Shown here one piece after another: positions 34,586-43,009 of a DNA stretch of 64,000 bases. The stretch covers positions 372,001-436,000 of the forward strand of contig NZ_JAAAKV010000004.1 of the NCBI RefSeq assembly GCF_009905725.1. Direction: 5' to 3'. Positions within the stretch are counted from its first letter, which is position 1. The number at the start of each line of letters is the position of its first letter. The notes under the pieces are model-generated. The model worked only from the letters and a program-made list of their open reading frames with translations. It was not told the DNA's origin and ran no database searches. The position numbers and the translations under genes are program-made. The DNA comes from Emticicia sp. CRIBPO (GTDB lineage Bacteria > Bacteroidota > Bacteroidia > Cytophagales > Spirosomataceae).

Positions 34586-34610
34586 CAGCTAAAAGCCAGC
34601 CGCTAAAAGC
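34586..34610. repeat. AGC-type short dispersed repeat, copy 3 (right of DUF6169-like cassette)
   Basis: CAGCTAAAAGCCAGCC followed by GCTAAAAGC. It lies between the DUF6169-like gene and the radical SAM gene, opposite in orientation to the copy at 33733-33765. Confidence 0.45.
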
Positions 34611-34624
34611 AAAAAAGCAGACAT

Positions 34625-35635
34625 ATGAACGATTATCTTAATTTCATGACCAAACTCAGCTTCAGGCGGGTGCTTAATGCCTTCCGGGTGATTTTCGGGT
34701 ACATGTATTCCAAGATAACCGGTCAGACTTATAATTCCGGCCTGCCGATGGCCATTGCTTTTGAACCGACTACGTCCTGCAACCTTCGTTGCCCGGAATG
34801 TCCCAGCGGGCTGAGGTCATTCACCAGGCCGACCGGTATGCTGCAGAAGGATTTGTTTTTTAAGACCATCAACGAACTTTCAGATACCTTACTTTACCTG
34901 ACCTTCTATTTTCAGGGGGAGCCTTACCTGCATCCTGATTTCCTGGAGATGGTACAGCATGCCTCAAAGAAAAAAGTTTATACAGCTACCTCTACCAATG
35001 CACATTACCTGAGCATGCAGAATGCCTACAAAACGGTCAATTCGGGTCTTGACAGGCTGATTATTTCCATCGACGGCACCTCGCAGGATACTTATGAGCA
35101 ATACCGCGTAGGAGGTAAGCTGGAAAAGGTAATAGAAGGAACCAAAAACATCATCAGGGCCAAAGAAGAACTGGGCTCATCCACGCCGCACATCATTTTC
35201 CAGTTCCTGGTAGTCAAACCCAACGAACACCAGATTGATGAAGTTAAAAAACTGGCCAAAGATTTGAAAGTAGATGAAGTAAGGCTTAAAACCGCACAGA
35301 TTTATGACTATGAACAGGGCTCAGACCTTATTCCTACCATAGATAAGTACTCGCGATACAAACAAAAAGAAAACGGGGACTACGAAATCAAGAACAAATT
35401 GCTGAATCACTGCTGGAAAATGTGGCACTCATGCGTCATCACCTGGGACGGTAAAGTTGTACCTTGTTGTTTTGACAAAGACGCCGAATACCGCATGGGA
35501 GATCTGAATGAAAACAGCTTTGCGACCGTCTGGAATTCAAAGCCTTATCTGAACTTCAGAAAAGCCCTGGTCACCTCACGGACACAGATCGAAATGTGTA
35601 AAAACTGCACGGAAGGTACAGAAATATGGGGTTAG
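34625..35635 (+). CDS. Radical SAM protein with C-terminal SPASM domain
   Basis: 336 aa. The [4Fe-4S]/SAM motif CNLRCPEC uses Cys52, Cys56 and Cys59. The half barrel follows with FYFQGEPYLHPDF and RLIISIDGTSQDTYEQYR. The SPASM region (about 260-336) has several Cys for auxiliary clusters: CWKMWHSCVITWDGKVVPCCFD and CKNC. Such enzymes modify peptides or small molecules by radical chemistry. No peptide precursor or transporter is adjacent, so the substrate is unknown. It is preceded by an AGC-type repeat. Confidence 0.93.
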   Translation: MNDYLNFMTKLSFRRVLNAFRVIFGYMYSKITGQTYNSGLPMAIAFEPTTSCNLRCPECPSGLRSFTRPTGMLQKDLFFKTINELSDTLLYLTFYFQGEPYLHPDFLEMVQHASKKKVYTATSTNAHYLSMQNAYKTVNSGLDRLIISIDGTSQDTYEQYRVGGKLEKVIEGTKNIIRAKEELGSSTPHIIFQFLVVKPNEHQIDEVKKLAKDLKVDEVRLKTAQIYDYEQGSDLIPTIDKYSRYKQKENGDYEIKNKLLNHCWKMWHSCVITWDGKVVPCCFDKDAEYRMGDLNENSFATVWNSKPYLNFRKALVTSRTQIEMCKNCTEGTEIWG

Positions 35636-35674
35636 TCCGCAAACTTAAACCTTAACCATCCTTTTTGCTTCATA

Positions 35675-35704
35675 TTGGGATATATTATAGTTTGATTATA
35701 TTTG
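35675..35704 (+). promoter_or_regulatory. Promoter of the SnoaL-GNAT-nitrilase operon
   Basis: TTG at 35675-35677 and an exact TATATTTG -7 box at 35697-35704 are separated by 19 bases, a good Bacteroidota sigma-A promoter, 33 bases before the ATG at 35738. Confidence 0.65.
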
Positions 35705-35737
35705 TTGTTTCTAAACATTACTTCAAAAATCAAATTC

Positions 35738-36139
35738 ATGACTTCACTGGAAATTGTTCAGCACTATTATCAATGTTTTAATCAGAAAGACTGGAAAGGA
35801 ATGCTTGCTCTTTTGCATCCGGAAGTCAGGCACGAATCCAATCAAGGGGAAGTGAGAACCGGGATAGAGAAATTTACGGAATTTCTTCAGAAAATGGACG
35901 AGAGCTATGAAGAAACACTGACCGACATGGTGTTTTTTACAGAGCCTTCCGACAACAGGGTGGCGGTTGAATTTACGGTGAACGGGATCTATAAGAAAGG
36001 AGAGGAAGGTTTGCCTGAGGCTCACGGACAAAGCTATGTTTTGCCTGCCGCAGCTTTTATCGCTTTAACGGATGGCAAGATTTCAAGGGTAACGACTTAT
36101 TACAATCTGCCGCTCTGGATTGAGCTGGTGTCTAAGTAA
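35738..36139 (+). CDS. SnoaL-like/nuclear transport factor 2-fold protein
   Basis: 133 aa from the ATG at 35738. An earlier in-frame ATG at 35702 would sit within the promoter -7 box, so it is rejected. The NTF2-like cone fold is suggested by IVQHYYQCFNQKDWKGMLALLHPEVRHE, RTGIEKFTEFLQKM and the strand TFSRVTTYYN-like DGKISRVTTYYNLPLWI. Members include ketosteroid isomerase-like enzymes and binding proteins; the substrate is unknown. Its stop TAA shares the A with the ATG of the next gene (TAATG), so the operon is coupled. Confidence 0.85.
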   Translation: MTSLEIVQHYYQCFNQKDWKGMLALLHPEVRHESNQGEVRTGIEKFTEFLQKMDESYEETLTDMVFFTEPSDNRVAVEFTVNGIYKKGEEGLPEAHGQSYVLPAAAFIALTDGKISRVTTYYNLPLWIELVSK

Positions 36140-36738
36140 TGATAAACGAGGCCCTCAGATTTGTAAAAAAGACCGGGGCAGATACTGCTGCGATCTTCGA
36201 TGACCTTGCCCGGCTCAGAATCGCGGTTTTCAGGGATTATCCTTATCTTTATGAAGGCTCGGTAGCCTACGAGAAGGAATATCTCAAAATTTATTCTGCT
36301 TCTGAAAAGTCCTTTATTTTCTTGGTTTACCAGGAGGAGGTTTTGGTAGGAGCTACCACCTGCATTCCGCTGTCGGACGAGAGTCCTGAGGTGGTTGAAC
36401 CCTTTCGTTTGAACGGCTGGGATATTGATTCCGTATTCTATTTCGGGGAAAGCATCCTGTTGCCTGAGTTCAGGGGGCTGGGCATTGGTAACCGTTTTTT
36501 TGACGAAAGGGAAACCTTTGCCGGGAGTTTTGAAGCAATCAGGACGCTTTGCTTTTGTTCGGTAGACAGAGGAGAGAACCATCCGATGAAACCTGAGAAT
36601 TACAGATCAAATGAAGCCTTCTGGCTCAAAAGAGGTTACAGGCCGGAACCGTCCTTACAGGCGACTTTCAGCTGGCCTGATACCGGAGAAACCGCGTCAA
36701 GTGACAAACCCATGATTTTCTGGATCAAAAATATTTAA
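36139..36738 (+). CDS. GNAT family N-acetyltransferase
   Basis: 199 aa. The fold is supported by YLYEGSVAYEKEYLKIY, FIFLVYQEEVLVGATTCIPL and the acetyl-CoA loop region FGESILLPEFRGLGIGNRFFDERE (RxxGxG/A-type RGLGIG). The acceptor substrate is unknown. It starts on the stop codon of the SnoaL gene and is followed 10 bp later by the nitrilase gene, which starts with GTG. Confidence 0.9.
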   Translation: MINEALRFVKKTGADTAAIFDDLARLRIAVFRDYPYLYEGSVAYEKEYLKIYSASEKSFIFLVYQEEVLVGATTCIPLSDESPEVVEPFRLNGWDIDSVFYFGESILLPEFRGLGIGNRFFDERETFAGSFEAIRTLCFCSVDRGENHPMKPENYRSNEAFWLKRGYRPEPSLQATFSWPDTGETASSDKPMIFWIKNI

Positions 36739-36748
36739 ACCCTGTTCT

Positions 36749-37651
36749 GTGATCAATCCTACATTTGCTTCAGCACAATATCCCATCAGTGAGCATGCCG
36801 ATTTTGCCGCCTGGGAAAAGCACACCAGCCAGTGGATAGCCGAAGCCGTAAGCAGCAATGCCGATGTGCTGGTTTTCCCCGAATACGGCTCAATGGAGTT
36901 GGTGAGTATATTTTCTCTTGAAATCCGCTCTGATATCAGAAAGCAGGTGCTGGAAATGCAGCTTTTGCTGGACGACTTTTGTGAAGTATTTTCAGAGGCT
37001 GCCATCAGGCATAAAATCATTATTGTAGCTCCCAGTTTTCCGGTCCAAATTGACGAAAAGATCGTCAACAGGGCTTTTGTTTTTTCAGCTAAAGGACTTT
37101 GCGGTTACCAGGATAAATTTTTCATGACCCGATTTGAAAACGAGGAATGGGGCATTCAGTCCGGAGAGAGACAGCTGACTTTATTTGAGGCTTCCTGGGG
37201 GAGTTTCGGCATACAGATTTGCTACGATGTGGAGTTTGGTGTCGGCTCACAATTACTATGTGCGGCAGGAGCGTCGGTGATTATTGCTCCAAGCTGCACG
37301 GAGACCATCAGGGGAGCTACCCGGGTGCATGTCGGTGCCAGGGCCAGGGCCATGGAAAACCAGGCGTATGTGGTGGTGTCCCAGACGGTAGGAAATGCAT
37401 TATGGTCGCCCGCAGTAGACATCAACTATGGTTATGCGGCGGTGTACGCTACGCCTGACAAAGGCTTGCCGGAAGAGGGAATCCTGAACCAGATGCCCCC
37501 TCAGCTCGAAGGCTGGCTGATAGAAGAACCCGACTTTTCGCTGATTGAAGAGGTCCGCCGTGACGGCCAGGTATTCAATTTTAAGGATCAGCAGACGCTT
37601 ATCACCGGATTGAAGAATGAAAAAATAAGAGTGGTACAGGTTTCTGTCTGA
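36749..37651 (+). CDS. Nitrilase/carbon-nitrogen hydrolase family protein
   Basis: 300 aa starting with GTG at 36749, just 10 bp after the GNAT gene. The catalytic triad Glu45 (FPEYGSME), Lys123 (GYQDKFFM) and Cys158 (GIQICYDVEF) is complete, so it should hydrolyse an amide or nitrile. Cytoplasmic, third gene of the SnoaL-GNAT-nitrilase operon. A GNAT plus amidase pair is also known in other contexts as two separate domains of one protein. The exact amide substrate cannot be read from the sequence. Confidence 0.93.
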   Translation: MINPTFASAQYPISEHADFAAWEKHTSQWIAEAVSSNADVLVFPEYGSMELVSIFSLEIRSDIRKQVLEMQLLLDDFCEVFSEAAIRHKIIIVAPSFPVQIDEKIVNRAFVFSAKGLCGYQDKFFMTRFENEEWGIQSGERQLTLFEASWGSFGIQICYDVEFGVGSQLLCAAGASVIIAPSCTETIRGATRVHVGARARAMENQAYVVVSQTVGNALWSPAVDINYGYAAVYATPDKGLPEEGILNQMPPQLEGWLIEEPDFSLIEEVRRDGQVFNFKDQQTLITGLKNEKIRVVQVSV

Positions 37652-37837
37652 GCAGGTTGCCGGAGTGGTGTTAATTGAGAATTGGTATTTCCTTCCCGTT
37701 AAATCATTAATATAAGATTTTTAGAAGACGATTATTTGTGTAATACATTTTGCATGCATATTTTTACCTGACGTTACTAAATCGTTAATTAAACAAAAAA
37801 AATTGGCACTCGTGAATGGTGCAACTGAATACCCGAT

Positions 37838-39505
37838 ATGGAAACGATTCAATCCAACATTGTAAACATTTTTGACAACACAATTTATTTCGGAGAGCTG
37901 GTCATCAATCAGGGACGTATTTTCCAGATCAAAAGACTGGGTGAGAGCCGTCCGGATACCCCTTTTCTTGTTCCCGGCTTCGTAGACGCCCATGTGCACA
38001 TCGAAAGTTCGATGCTGACCCCTTCGCAGTTTGGCAGGCTGGCCGTTACACACGGTACCATTGCCACGGTTTCTGATCCACATGAAATTGCCAATGTTTT
38101 GGGTGTGGAAGGTGTGAAATACATGATAGAAGACGGCAAACGCATTCCATTTAAGTTTTGTTTCGGAGCCCCGTCGTGCGTTCCGGCAACCACTTTTGAA
38201 ACTGCCGGAGCCATTATTGATTCCCAGGGTATCAATGAATTACTTCAGTTGTCTGATGTAGGCTATCTGGCTGAAATGATGAATTTTCCGGGGGCCATTC
38301 ATGGTGACGAGGAGGTATTGAAGAAAATTGATTTTGCAGAAAGATACAATAAACCTGTCGACGGGCATGCTCCCGGTTTGAGAGGGGAAGAAGCCGTTAA
38401 GTATTTCCAGAGAAATATCACGACGGATCATGAATGTTTTGAATATGAGGAGGCCAAAGAGAAATTGGAGCTGGGGGTTAAAATCCTGATCAGGGAAGGC
38501 AGTGCCGCCAAAAATTTCGATGATCTGATTCCGCTGGCAGGGTCGTATGCCAATCAGATGATGTTCTGTTCAGACGACAAACATCCTGACGACCTGGTCG
38601 CCGGGCATATCAATAAACTGGTCAGCAGGGCGGTTAAGGGCGGGTTGAATGTGTTCAAAGCCCTGAGAATGGCTTCATTAAATCCCGTCAGGCATTATAA
38701 TCTCGACATGGGTCTGGTAAGGGAAGGAGAGCCTGCCGATTTTGTCCTGGTCAATAACCTGGAGGATTTCCAGGTGGTAAGTACCTATATTGACGGTGTC
38801 AAAGTGGCCGAAAAGGGTATTTCGCTATTGCCGAACCTCGAAAGCCCGGTCATCAATAATTTCAAGGCACAAAAAATAAAACCGCAGGACCTGATCGTCA
38901 GAATGCCGGAGGGTACTACCAATATCAAAGTCATCAAAGCCCTTAACGGACAGCTGGTGACGAGGTCGTTTGTGCATTTACCTATCATGGTCAACAGGAT
39001 CGTGGAAATTGACGATACCCTTGACATTCTGAAGCTGGTGGTGTACAACCGTTATGAAAACAAACCCCCGGCCGTGGCATTTATCCAGGGTTTCGGATTA
39101 ACAGAAGGAGCCATCGCTTCGTCTGTAGCCCACGATTCGCATAATATCATTGCGGTGGGGGTAGACGACGTGGCTATTGCTGATGCCATTAACCTTGTTA
39201 TCCGTGAAAACGGAGGGGTTTCTGCTGTTTCCAATCAGAAAATGGGCGTTTTACCGCTTCCTATTGCGGGATTGATGAGCAACAAAGACGCCTACCAGGT
39301 GGCGGAGGATTATACCCAGATAGATAAATTTTCGAAAGAGGTGCTGGGAAGCAGGCTGAAATCGCCGTTTATGAGTTTATCGTTCATGGCTTTGCTGGTG
39401 ATTCCTTCCTTAAAACTTTCTGATCAGGGATTGTTTGACGGAAACACCTTCTCCTTCACCGATATGTTTGAATACCCCGAAACGACCTTAAAGAAAGAAA
39501 TATGA
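37838..39505 (+). CDS. ade: Adenine deaminase (amidohydrolase superfamily)
   Basis: 555 aa, normal length. It deaminates adenine to hypoxanthine for purine salvage. The metal-binding motif is VPGFVDAHVHIESSML near residue 50, followed by GTIATVSDPHEIANVLG and CFGAPSCVPATTFE. Later signatures are FCSDDKHPDDL and the C-terminal VAHDSHNIIAVGV. The stop overlaps the beta-lactamase-fold gene by 4 bp (ATGA at 39502-39505). Confidence 0.94.
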   Translation: METIQSNIVNIFDNTIYFGELVINQGRIFQIKRLGESRPDTPFLVPGFVDAHVHIESSMLTPSQFGRLAVTHGTIATVSDPHEIANVLGVEGVKYMIEDGKRIPFKFCFGAPSCVPATTFETAGAIIDSQGINELLQLSDVGYLAEMMNFPGAIHGDEEVLKKIDFAERYNKPVDGHAPGLRGEEAVKYFQRNITTDHECFEYEEAKEKLELGVKILIREGSAAKNFDDLIPLAGSYANQMMFCSDDKHPDDLVAGHINKLVSRAVKGGLNVFKALRMASLNPVRHYNLDMGLVREGEPADFVLVNNLEDFQVVSTYIDGVKVAEKGISLLPNLESPVINNFKAQKIKPQDLIVRMPEGTTNIKVIKALNGQLVTRSFVHLPIMVNRIVEIDDTLDILKLVVYNRYENKPPAVAFIQGFGLTEGAIASSVAHDSHNIIAVGVDDVAIADAINLVIRENGGVSAVSNQKMGVLPLPIAGLMSNKDAYQVAEDYTQIDKFSKEVLGSRLKSPFMSLSFMALLVIPSLKLSDQGLFDGNTFSFTDMFEYPETTLKKEI

Positions 39506-40401
39506 TAAAGTTTTCGCTGTTGCTTCTTTTGGTTACCCAACTGGCTTTTTCACAAACGCCGGGGCAGGACCCGAAACTTCAGCGATTACTGGAAAATACC
39601 CTCAAAGGATTTAACGGGGATGCCGGGGTGTATGTTCATCACCTGAAATCAGGCAAATTTGCAGCGATCAACGCAGATACGACCTTTCCTACCGCCAGCC
39701 TGATCAAGGTGCCGATCATGGCTGGGGTTTTTGATGCCATCAGAAATAACAAACTCAGCTACAAACAGGATCTGGTTTACCGCGATTCCATCAAATATGA
39801 CAATGGTGTGGTCGGTTCGCTGAAAGACAGCACCGTGATTTCGGTCAGTAAGGTCATCATGCTGATGGAGACCATCAGTGACAATACTGCCAGTTTATGG
39901 TTGCAGGGCATCGTGGGAGGCACCCGCATCAATGAACTCATGGATTCTCTTGGTCTTCAGAAAACCAGGGTCAATTCGAGGACCAAAGGCCGGGAAGCTT
40001 TCAGGTCGGTTTACGGATGGGGGCAAACCACACCCCGGGAAATGGCCACCCTGATGGAAAAAATAAGACTGGGGCAATTGTACAGCCCTGACGCTTCTGA
40101 TAAAATGTACAGGATACTCGGACGGCAATTCTTTGAAGAGGAGGGTTTGTCGCAGATTCCTGCCAGCATCAAAACCGCCTCGAAAACAGGGGCCGTTAAT
40201 CAATCCCGGTCTGAAGTTACTTTTGTGCATGCTCCGCATGGCGAATATGTCTACTGTATCATCACCAAAAATCAGAAGGATGCCTCGTGGGTAAGAAGTA
40301 ACGAAGGCTACGAGCTGATCCGCAAAGTGTCATCGGTGCTTTGGCATTACTTCGAACCGAAATCCGGCTGGAAGCCTGTCGAAGGCTACGAAAAATGGTG
40401 A
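39502..40401 (+). CDS. Serine hydrolase of the class A beta-lactamase fold
   Basis: 299 aa with a signal peptide (MIKFSLLLLLVTQLAFSQ), so periplasmic. The active-site triads are Ser66-x-x-Lys69 (TASLIKVP), Ser126-Asp-Asn128 (TISDNTASL) and Lys228-Thr-Gly230 (SKTGAVN). The omega loop reads GREAFRSVYGWGQTTPRE and lacks the ExxLN of true class A beta-lactamases. It may therefore be a low-activity or non-beta-lactamase hydrolase. It overlaps ade by 4 bp. Confidence 0.88.
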   Translation: MIKFSLLLLLVTQLAFSQTPGQDPKLQRLLENTLKGFNGDAGVYVHHLKSGKFAAINADTTFPTASLIKVPIMAGVFDAIRNNKLSYKQDLVYRDSIKYDNGVVGSLKDSTVISVSKVIMLMETISDNTASLWLQGIVGGTRINELMDSLGLQKTRVNSRTKGREAFRSVYGWGQTTPREMATLMEKIRLGQLYSPDASDKMYRILGRQFFEEEGLSQIPASIKTASKTGAVNQSRSEVTFVHAPHGEYVYCIITKNQKDASWVRSNEGYELIRKVSSVLWHYFEPKSGWKPVEGYEKW

Positions 40402-41583
40402 TCAGATGAATTTCCAGCTGTCTCTTCTTTCATAACAAACCAGGAACGCCAGGGCTGAAACGGCCATGATGAGGCAGGTGTAATAAGCGTAGGGTAAGTT
40501 TGAAATGTTATTTCCGTAGATCAGTGATGGAAAAAACGCCCCGGTTCCGATACCGGTTTCATGAAAAATATACATAGTGGCTATCGCTCTGCCGCGGTGG
40601 TGTTCTGATGCCAGGTCTATTGTCCACGCCTGACAAACCGGCGAGACTATCCCGATCGTGATGCCGTAAATCAAAGCAGAAATGACCAAACCGCTGGTTG
40701 TTTGTACATTAATGTTGATGATCATGCAAACGATCAGGGCAATTACCCCGATTTTGATGACAGGCGTTCTGCCGATCTTGTCCGACCACTTGCCTGAAAG
40801 CAGGCGGATGGCAATGGCCCCCAAAGTATAGATCAGGAAATAAAACCCTTTGTTTTCCACGCCCAGGGCCTTGCTGTGGTCAGGAATGAGCGTAATGACT
40901 GCCCCGTGACAAAATGCTGCCAGGAAAACGACCACAGCGGCAGGCAGTACATTCTTGTCAAAAAACTCAGATTTTTTAAGTTTGAAAAATGAAAGAGTAA
41001 GTGGTTTTCTCCTGCTTTCGGGCAGTGTTTCTCTGACATTAAACACAATAATGAGCGATAGAAATGCCAAGAACGAGGAGGTATAAAACAAGACCGGGTA
41101 ATCAAAATAAATCATGACCGTTCCGCCGATGGCCGGACCGAAAGCCATGCCGAGGCTGCCTGCCATGGCGTGTATGCCCATGGCCTCGCCCCTTCGGTGA
41201 GGCATCACGATATCGGCAATGTAAGCTGCGGTGCCCGTAGGGTTAAACCCGGCCGAGAAACCATGAAAAAAGCGGATGATCAGAAAAGGCAGGACGGTGG
41301 TAAAAAATGGATAAAGAAAGCTGGCCACCAGGCAAACCACCACACCGATGATCATCACCGGAACACGCCCGATGGTATCGGTCATTTTACCGCTGAACGG
41401 TCTGGACAGCCCGGCTGTGACGGTAAACAACGCAATAATAAGCCCTTTGTAATCTTCTCCGCCGAGGCTGCTCAGATAATCAGGCAACTCAGGCACCAGC
41501 ATATTAAAACTGGAGAAAAACAAAAAAGAGCCGGTACAAAGCAGCCAGAACTGTGGCGTATATATTCCTTTTTCTTTCTCCAA
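40402..41583 (-). CDS. MFS transporter (drug/sugar-type, 12 TM)
   Basis: 393 aa with about twelve helices. MFS motifs are GKMTDTIGRVPVMIIG (the motif-A loop between TM2 and TM3) and GKWSDKIGRTPVIKIG at the equivalent place in the second half. Large hydrophobic stretches and GTAAYIADIVMPHRRGEAMG are typical of the DHA1-type family. The substrate is not known. It lies convergent with the beta-lactamase-fold gene, with stop codons abutting. Confidence 0.92.
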   Translation of the reverse strand: MEKEKGIYTPQFWLLCTGSFLFFSSFNMLVPELPDYLSSLGGEDYKGLIIALFTVTAGLSRPFSGKMTDTIGRVPVMIIGVVVCLVASFLYPFFTTVLPFLIIRFFHGFSAGFNPTGTAAYIADIVMPHRRGEAMGIHAMAGSLGMAFGPAIGGTVMIYFDYPVLFYTSSFLAFLSLIIVFNVRETLPESRRKPLTLSFFKLKKSEFFDKNVLPAAVVVFLAAFCHGAVITLIPDHSKALGVENKGFYFLIYTLGAIAIRLLSGKWSDKIGRTPVIKIGVIALIVCMIININVQTTSGLVISALIYGITIGIVSPVCQAWTIDLASEHHRGRAIATMYIFHETGIGTGAFFPSLIYGNNISNLPYAYYTCLIMAVSALAFLVCYERRDSWKFI

Positions 41584-41863
41584 AATCCGATGTTTTTATA
41601 AAGGAAACACCTGGAAAAGAGATGAATTCACTATTTTCCCGGAAAAATAAGTTATTCCACAAAATGTCAAATTTTATCTTTTTATATGACAAATTGAAAG
41701 CCAGGGCTGACTTTATGAGGGGCTGGTCAGGACAGGAGAATAATTATGCCGGCTGATTTAAACCTCAAACAGGATAGAACAGGTCACTCCCAAAAGATTC
41801 GCGTTTTAATTTCGGATTGTAAAACGTTAGATTAGCTGTTTATTTAAGATTTCAACCTTACTG

Positions 41864-43009
41864 ATGATGAGAATTAATCCGTCCTTTCTGAGAATTTTAA
41901 CCTCTGTATTGATCCTTGGCGGCCACATGATGGCTTCCGGGCAGACTCTTCCTGACAAAGCCAAAGTGCTGAAAGACATGGAGCTGGCTAATGCCTATTT
42001 CGTGAAAAAGTGGCCTGATCCGGGTTTGCCAATTGTGATGGACAAGGTCAGGACCTCTAATTTATGGACAAGAGCCGTTTATAAAGAAGGCCTGATGGAG
42101 TTCTATAAAATCACCAAAAATCCGTCTTACCTGGCTTACATGACTGAGTGGGGGGAGCGAAACAAATGGGGACTCTGGTTTGGAAAAGAAAGCCGGCATG
42201 CCGATTCCCAGCTGGCAGGGCTGACTTACCTGGACCTGTATCTCATTGACCAGAAACCGGAAAGGATCGCAGACATCAAATACAATATCGACAAAATGGT
42301 CAATTCGGACAAGAAAAACGACTGGACCTGGATTGATGCCATCGAGATGTCTATGCCCGTTTTTGCGAAGCTGGGTGTGATGTACAATGATAATCGCTAT
42401 TTTGAGAAAATGCACGAACTCTACCTGCATTCGAGAGACGTAGAAGGCGGAGGCCTTTACAATAAAACAGAGAAACTGTGGTGGAGGGATAAGGATTTTG
42501 TGCCGCCTTATAAAACCCCCGATGGAAAGAATTGTTACTGGTCAAGGGGCAACGGCTGGGTGGTAGCCGCTTTGGTGAAGGTCATGGAGATTATCCCGGA
42601 AAACAGCCCGCACTACAACGAATACAAAAAGGATTACCTGGACCTGATGGCGGCCCTGCTACCATTGCAAAGAGAAGACGCCTTCTGGAATGTGAGCCTG
42701 GCCGATCCGAACCACTTCGGAGGAAAGGAACTTTCCGGAACCGCCCTGTTTTGCTATGGAATGGCCTGGGGAATGAACAAAGGCTGGCTGGATAAAAAGA
42801 AATACCTGAAACCTACGGTAAATGCCTGGAACGCGATGGTGAAGGATGGTCTGCATACCGACGGGATGCTGGGGTATGTACAGAGTACGGGTAAAGAGCC
42901 TAAAGACGGGCAGCCCTTGTCGTATGATAAGATTGCTAATTTTGAGGATTATGGCCTGGGATGTTTCCTGCTGGCAGGGACCGAAATCTATAATCTGAAG
43001 AAGAAATGA
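41864..43009 (+). CDS. Unsaturated glucuronyl hydrolase, GH105-type (copy 1)
   Basis: 381 aa with a signal-like start (FLRILTSVLILGGHMMASGQ). The (alpha/alpha)6 barrel shows WTWIDAIEMSMPVFAKLG (catalytic-Asp region), YCWSRGNGWVVAALVKVMEI and FCYGMAWGMNKGWLD, landmarks of GH88/GH105. It hydrolyses unsaturated galacturonyl-rhamnose made by rhamnogalacturonan lyases. It overlaps the next glycosidase gene by 4 bp (ATGA). A second GH105 is at 49702-51057. Confidence 0.9.
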   Translation: MMRINPSFLRILTSVLILGGHMMASGQTLPDKAKVLKDMELANAYFVKKWPDPGLPIVMDKVRTSNLWTRAVYKEGLMEFYKITKNPSYLAYMTEWGERNKWGLWFGKESRHADSQLAGLTYLDLYLIDQKPERIADIKYNIDKMVNSDKKNDWTWIDAIEMSMPVFAKLGVMYNDNRYFEKMHELYLHSRDVEGGGLYNKTEKLWWRDKDFVPPYKTPDGKNCYWSRGNGWVVAALVKVMEIIPENSPHYNEYKKDYLDLMAALLPLQREDAFWNVSLADPNHFGGKELSGTALFCYGMAWGMNKGWLDKKKYLKPTVNAWNAMVKDGLHTDGMLGYVQSTGKEPKDGQPLSYDKIANFEDYGLGCFLLAGTEIYNLKKK

